In this document: piece after piece, positions 21,998 to 25,039 of the stretch
Layout of the letters: the number at the start of each line of letters is the position of its first letter
Numbering within the stretch: position 1 is the first letter of the stretch
The notes under the pieces: generated by a model
What the model saw: the letters and a program-made list of their open reading frames with translations, nothing else
The model's database searches: none
Told to the model about the DNA's origin: nothing
Source: Lachnospiraceae bacterium
GTDB lineage: Bacteria > Bacillota > Clostridia > Lachnospirales > Lachnospiraceae
NCBI GenBank assembly: GCA_016301965.1
Contig: JAEDOO010000010.1
Location: 1-25,039, forward strand
Length of the DNA stretch: 25,039 bases
Reading direction: 5' to 3'
Position numbers and translations under genes: made by a program

Positions 21998-22876
21998 ATG
22001 CATACAAAAGACAGTTATTGTATATCATCAAATGCAAAAGAATTTCCAGAAAAACTGAAAGCTATCCATCGTGTTCCGGAAACTCTGTATATTCGGGGCA
22101 CTTTGCCGGATCCCCGGCTGCCTTCGGTGGCTATTGTGGGTGCCCGGATGTGTACTGCCTATGGAAAAAGCCAGGCATACCGGTTCGGCGCTGAGCTGGC
22201 GCGGCAGGGTGTGCAGATCATCAGCGGTCTGGCGCAGGGAATCGACAGCATGGCCCATGAAGGCGCGTTAAGTGTGGCCGGAGGAAGGACTTTTGGCATT
22301 CTGGGCTGTGGTGTGGATGTGGTCTATCCCCGGCAGAATGCCCGTTTGTACGAACAGGTAGCTGCAAACGGCGGGCTGATCAGTGAGTTTTGGGAGGGAA
22401 CACCGCCGAAAGCGGCAAACTTTCCTCAGAGAAACCGTCTGATCAGCGCCTTTGCGGATATTGTACTGGTGATAGAGGCAAGAGAAAAAAGCGGTTCACT
22501 GATTACGGTGGACTTTGCGCTGGAGCAGGGGAGAAGCGTGTATGCCCTCCCCGGCCGGGTAGACGACGCGCTTTCTCAGGGCTGTAACCGTCTGATCGCC
22601 CAGGGCGCAGGCATTGCCTGCTCCCCGGATATGCTTTTGGAAGAGCTCAAAATTGAGAGAAATCGTCATGAGTCCCCGGTGTCTGGAGAAAACTTGGGTC
22701 TTGCATCCGATTTGGAATTGGTGTATAGTTGTCTCGATTTCGAGCCGAAATCTGTACAGGCTATTCAGGAGACCTGTGGGATGCCTACACTGCAGCTTTT
22801 GCAGAACCTTGTGGAACTGGAGCTTAAAGGGCTGGCTCGTGAAATTATGAAAAGCTATTATGTAAGGCAGTCCTGA
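21998..22876 (+). CDS. dprA: DNA-processing protein DprA (Smf)
   Basis: DprA binds incoming single-stranded DNA during transformation and loads RecA; it is conserved even where competence is unknown. The start is ATG 21998 with AAGGGAG six bases upstream, giving 292 aa as in Bacillus Smf. An in-frame ATG at 21875 would add 41 residues with no family match. The Rossmann-like core shows IVGAR (46-50), SGLAQGID (76-83), ILGCGVDVVYPRQN (101-114), FPQRNRLIS (142-150), GSLIT (166-170) and LPGR (184-187). The winged-helix DprA C-terminal domain spans about 235-290. The N-terminal SAM-like domain of longer homologues is absent. topA follows after 31 bases, the usual order in Firmicutes. Confidence 0.95.
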   Translation: MHTKDSYCISSNAKEFPEKLKAIHRVPETLYIRGTLPDPRLPSVAIVGARMCTAYGKSQAYRFGAELARQGVQIISGLAQGIDSMAHEGALSVAGGRTFGILGCGVDVVYPRQNARLYEQVAANGGLISEFWEGTPPKAANFPQRNRLISAFADIVLVIEAREKSGSLITVDFALEQGRSVYALPGRVDDALSQGCNRLIAQGAGIACSPDMLLEELKIERNRHESPVSGENLGLASDLELVYSCLDFEPKSVQAIQETCGMPTLQLLQNLVELELKGLAREIMKSYYVRQS

Positions 22877-22907
22877 AAAGGATGCTGTCATTTGAAGGAG
22901 AACAGCA

Positions 22908-24980
22908 TTGGCAAAATATCTAGTGATCGTAGAGTCACCAGCAAAAGTAAAAACTGTAAAAAAATTCCTGGGCGCCAATTATGAGGTGCTGGCATCCAAT
23001 GGCCATGTCAGAGATCTTCCGAAAAGCTCCCTGGGTATTGATGTGGAGCATGACTATGAGCCCCACTATATTACAATTCGAGGAAAGGGAGAACTGCTTG
23101 CTGCATTGCGAAAAGCGGCAAAGAAAGCCGATAAGATCTATCTGGCAACTGACCCTGACCGTGAGGGAGAGGCGATTTCCTGGCATTTGTCCCAGTCACT
23201 TCATGTCGAGGAGAAAAAGCTTCGCAGGATCACGTTCAATGAGATCACCAAGCAGGCAGTTAAGGATTCCTTAAAGCATGCCCGGGATATTGATATGAAT
23301 CTGGTGAATGCACAGCAGGTTCGTCGTATTCTGGACCGTATGGTAGGTTACCGGATCAGTCCCATTCTGTGGGCCAAGATTAAAAGAGGTCTTTCTGCCG
23401 GCCGTGTGCAGTCTGTGGCACTGCGTCTGATCGCTGACCGGGAGGAGGAAATCAATGCTTTCTTGCCGGAAGAGTACTGGACGCTGGACGCTATACTGCA
23501 GGTGGCGGGGACGAAGAAGCCCTGTGAAGCCCGTCTGCACAGCAAAAACGGACAGAAGGTACAGATCCATTCCGAGGCTGAGATGCAGGATATCCTCAAG
23601 GAACTGGAGGGTGAGACTTTTCAGGTAAAGGAAGTCAAAAAATCCGAGCGACAGAAAAAAGCGCCTCTTCCTTTTACGACCAGTACATTACAGCAGGAAG
23701 CGTCAAAACAGCTGAATTTTGCTACGCAGAAGACCATGCGTATAGCTCAGCAGCTGTATGAGGGCGTTGAGATCAAGGGATCGGGAACAGTCGGTCTGAT
23801 CTCTTATCTGCGTACAGACTCCACAAGAATTTCTGAGGAAGCGGATGCTGCAGCAAGAGAATATATCGTTTCTGCGTATGGAGAAAATTATGTGGGACAG
23901 TCCCAGACAAAGAAGAAGGATGAACACAAGATCCAGGATGCGCATGAGGCTATCCGCCCTACAGATATTACCCGTACGCCGGTAAAAATCAAGGATTCCT
24001 TAAGCCGGGATCAGTTCAGACTGTATCAGCTGATCTGGAACCGCTTTGCAGCCAGTCGTATGGCGCCTGCTGTATCAGAGTCTACCACAGCCCATATTGC
24101 GGCGGGTGAGTATATGTTCAGTGCTTCTACATCCCGTACCGTATTTGAGGGCTTTATGGCAGTATATAAAGTCGCGGATGAGGAAACGGAGCCGGACAGC
24201 AAGGCTGTGGGCGGAATGGAAGCGGGCAGTGAGCTGGGGCTGAAGGAAATGAACCCGCAGCAGCATTTCACGCAGCCGCCGGCCCATTTTACCGAAGCTT
24301 CTCTTGTAAAGACTATGGAGGAACTGGGGATCGGACGTCCCAGTACCTATGCGCCGACCATCACAACGATCCTGGCTCGCCGTTATGTTTCCAAGGAGAA
24401 TAAGAACCTGTATCTGACGGAACTCGGGGATGTGGTCAATCAGATGATGAAGGAAGCTTTCCCGAGCATTGTGGATGTACATTTTACAGCTGCTATGGAG
24501 GCTCTTTTGGATCAGGTGGGCGAGGGTGAGATCGACTGGAAGACGGTGGTCCGCAATTTTTACCCGGATCTTGACGCGGCAGTCAATGCGGCGGAGAAAG
24601 AGCTGGAGAAGGTGAAAATCGAGGATGAGGTGACAGATGTCATCTGTGAGAATTGCGGCAGAAATATGGTGGTCAAATATGGTCCCCATGGTCGTTTCCT
24701 GGCATGCCCCGGTTTTCCGGAATGTAAGAATACTAAGCCGTATCTGGAGAAGATTGGCGTGTCCTGTCCGGAGTGTGGTAAGGATATTGTACTTCGCCGG
24801 ACGAAGAAGGGCCGTATCTACTATGGCTGCGAGAATAATCCGGACTGTGAGTTTATGTCCTGGCAGAGACCGGTGGAGAAGAAGTGCCCCAACTGTGGCG
24901 GTTATATGGTGGTCAAGGGAAATAAGATTGCCTGTGCGGATAAGAGTTGCGGGTATGTGGAAGTGAATAGTAAGGAATGA
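22908..24980 (+). CDS. topA: DNA topoisomerase I TopA
   Basis: This is a type IA topoisomerase that relaxes negative supercoils. The start is TTG 22908, with AAGGAG seven bases upstream, giving 690 aa, close to the Bacillus length. The Toprim domain begins YLVIVESPAK (4-13, Glu9) and has DPDRE (82-86). The active tyrosine is Tyr300 in ISYLRTDSTR (298-307). Three C-terminal zinc ribbons are complete: cysteines 580/583/600/606, 620/623/641/647 and 660/663/676/681. The protein ends cleanly at TGA 24978-24980. It is probably cotranscribed with dprA, since only 31 bases separate them. Confidence 0.97.
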   Translation: MAKYLVIVESPAKVKTVKKFLGANYEVLASNGHVRDLPKSSLGIDVEHDYEPHYITIRGKGELLAALRKAAKKADKIYLATDPDREGEAISWHLSQSLHVEEKKLRRITFNEITKQAVKDSLKHARDIDMNLVNAQQVRRILDRMVGYRISPILWAKIKRGLSAGRVQSVALRLIADREEEINAFLPEEYWTLDAILQVAGTKKPCEARLHSKNGQKVQIHSEAEMQDILKELEGETFQVKEVKKSERQKKAPLPFTTSTLQQEASKQLNFATQKTMRIAQQLYEGVEIKGSGTVGLISYLRTDSTRISEEADAAAREYIVSAYGENYVGQSQTKKKDEHKIQDAHEAIRPTDITRTPVKIKDSLSRDQFRLYQLIWNRFAASRMAPAVSESTTAHIAAGEYMFSASTSRTVFEGFMAVYKVADEETEPDSKAVGGMEAGSELGLKEMNPQQHFTQPPAHFTEASLVKTMEELGIGRPSTYAPTITTILARRYVSKENKNLYLTELGDVVNQMMKEAFPSIVDVHFTAAMEALLDQVGEGEIDWKTVVRNFYPDLDAAVNAAEKELEKVKIEDEVTDVICENCGRNMVVKYGPHGRFLACPGFPECKNTKPYLEKIGVSCPECGKDIVLRRTKKGRIYYGCENNPDCEFMSWQRPVEKKCPNCGGYMVVKGNKIACADKSCGYVEVNSKE

Positions 24981-24986
24981 TGGATG

Positions 24987-25038
24987 ACGGACGGGACTGC
25001 CTGGGGGCGGCACCGTCCGTTATGTATGTACAGTTTTT
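24987..25038 (+). terminator. Possible terminator of topA
   Basis: ACGGACGG (24987-24994) pairs with CCGTCCGT (25013-25020), and TGCC with GGCA extends the stem inside after a small bulge. A TTTTT run comes only about 12 bases later (25034 onwards), at the window edge, so the call is moderate. Confidence 0.45.
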
Positions 25039-25039
25039 G

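Overview
The window looks like a chromosomal segment of a Gram-positive, endospore-forming anaerobe of the Clostridia, most likely Lachnospiraceae (Blautia/Dorea/Ruminococcus-like). Three things suggest this: the order ireB-ruvX-DUF1292-RNase J-short MltG-like protein-O-methyltransferase-U32 peptidase, a sporulation sigma factor of the SigK type, and strong Shine-Dalgarno sequences combined with several TTG starts. No tRNA, rRNA, CRISPR, insertion sequence or prophage gene was seen. Almost all genes are ordinary core genes on the + strand; only an HPr-like gene and sigK are on the - strand.

Layout. (1) 1-2213: the tail of an upstream gene with its terminator, then two tandem secreted polysaccharide deacetylases that are close paralogues with opposite net charge. 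(2) 2394-6518: prmA, rsmE, a cysteine desulfurase and thiI, that is, translation-apparatus and tRNA modification. This run ends in a 166-bp element made of two perfect 50-bp inverted arms. (3) 6808-7044 (-): an HPr-like/Crh-like protein that lacks the phospho-histidine but keeps the regulatory serine. (4) 7355-8677: mtaB, from its own promoter. (5) 8822-13852: a promoter followed by ireB, ruvX, DUF1292, RNase J, a short MltG-like protein, a TrmR-like methyltransferase and a TrhP-like U32 protein. The order resembles the Bacillus yrzL-yrrK-yrzB-yrrL-yrrM-yrrN/O region with RNase J inserted. (6) 13820-14446 (-): sigK, overlapping the U32 gene tail-to-tail, with yifB/comM divergent from it. (7) 16148-21666: a canonical promoter and a long, structured, terminator-containing leader, followed by a DUF819 membrane protein, a transglutaminase-like protein, an M20 (PepV/Sapep-like) dipeptidase and an L-Ala-D/L-Glu-type dipeptide epimerase. 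This looks like a peptide or murein-peptide salvage cassette. (8) 21998-24980: dprA and topA.

Taken together, regions 2, 4 and 5 carry much tRNA/rRNA/ribosomal protein modification: L11 methylation, 16S m3U1498, s4U8, ms2t6A37 and probably mo5U34. Region 7 is the most promising for new biology: a candidate cis-regulated importer with peptide hydrolase and epimerase partners. The 50-bp inverted repeat, the histidine-less HPr, the pro-sequence-less SigK and the MltG homologue without a catalytic domain are the other points worth a second look. All calls come from reading the sequence; no database search was run.
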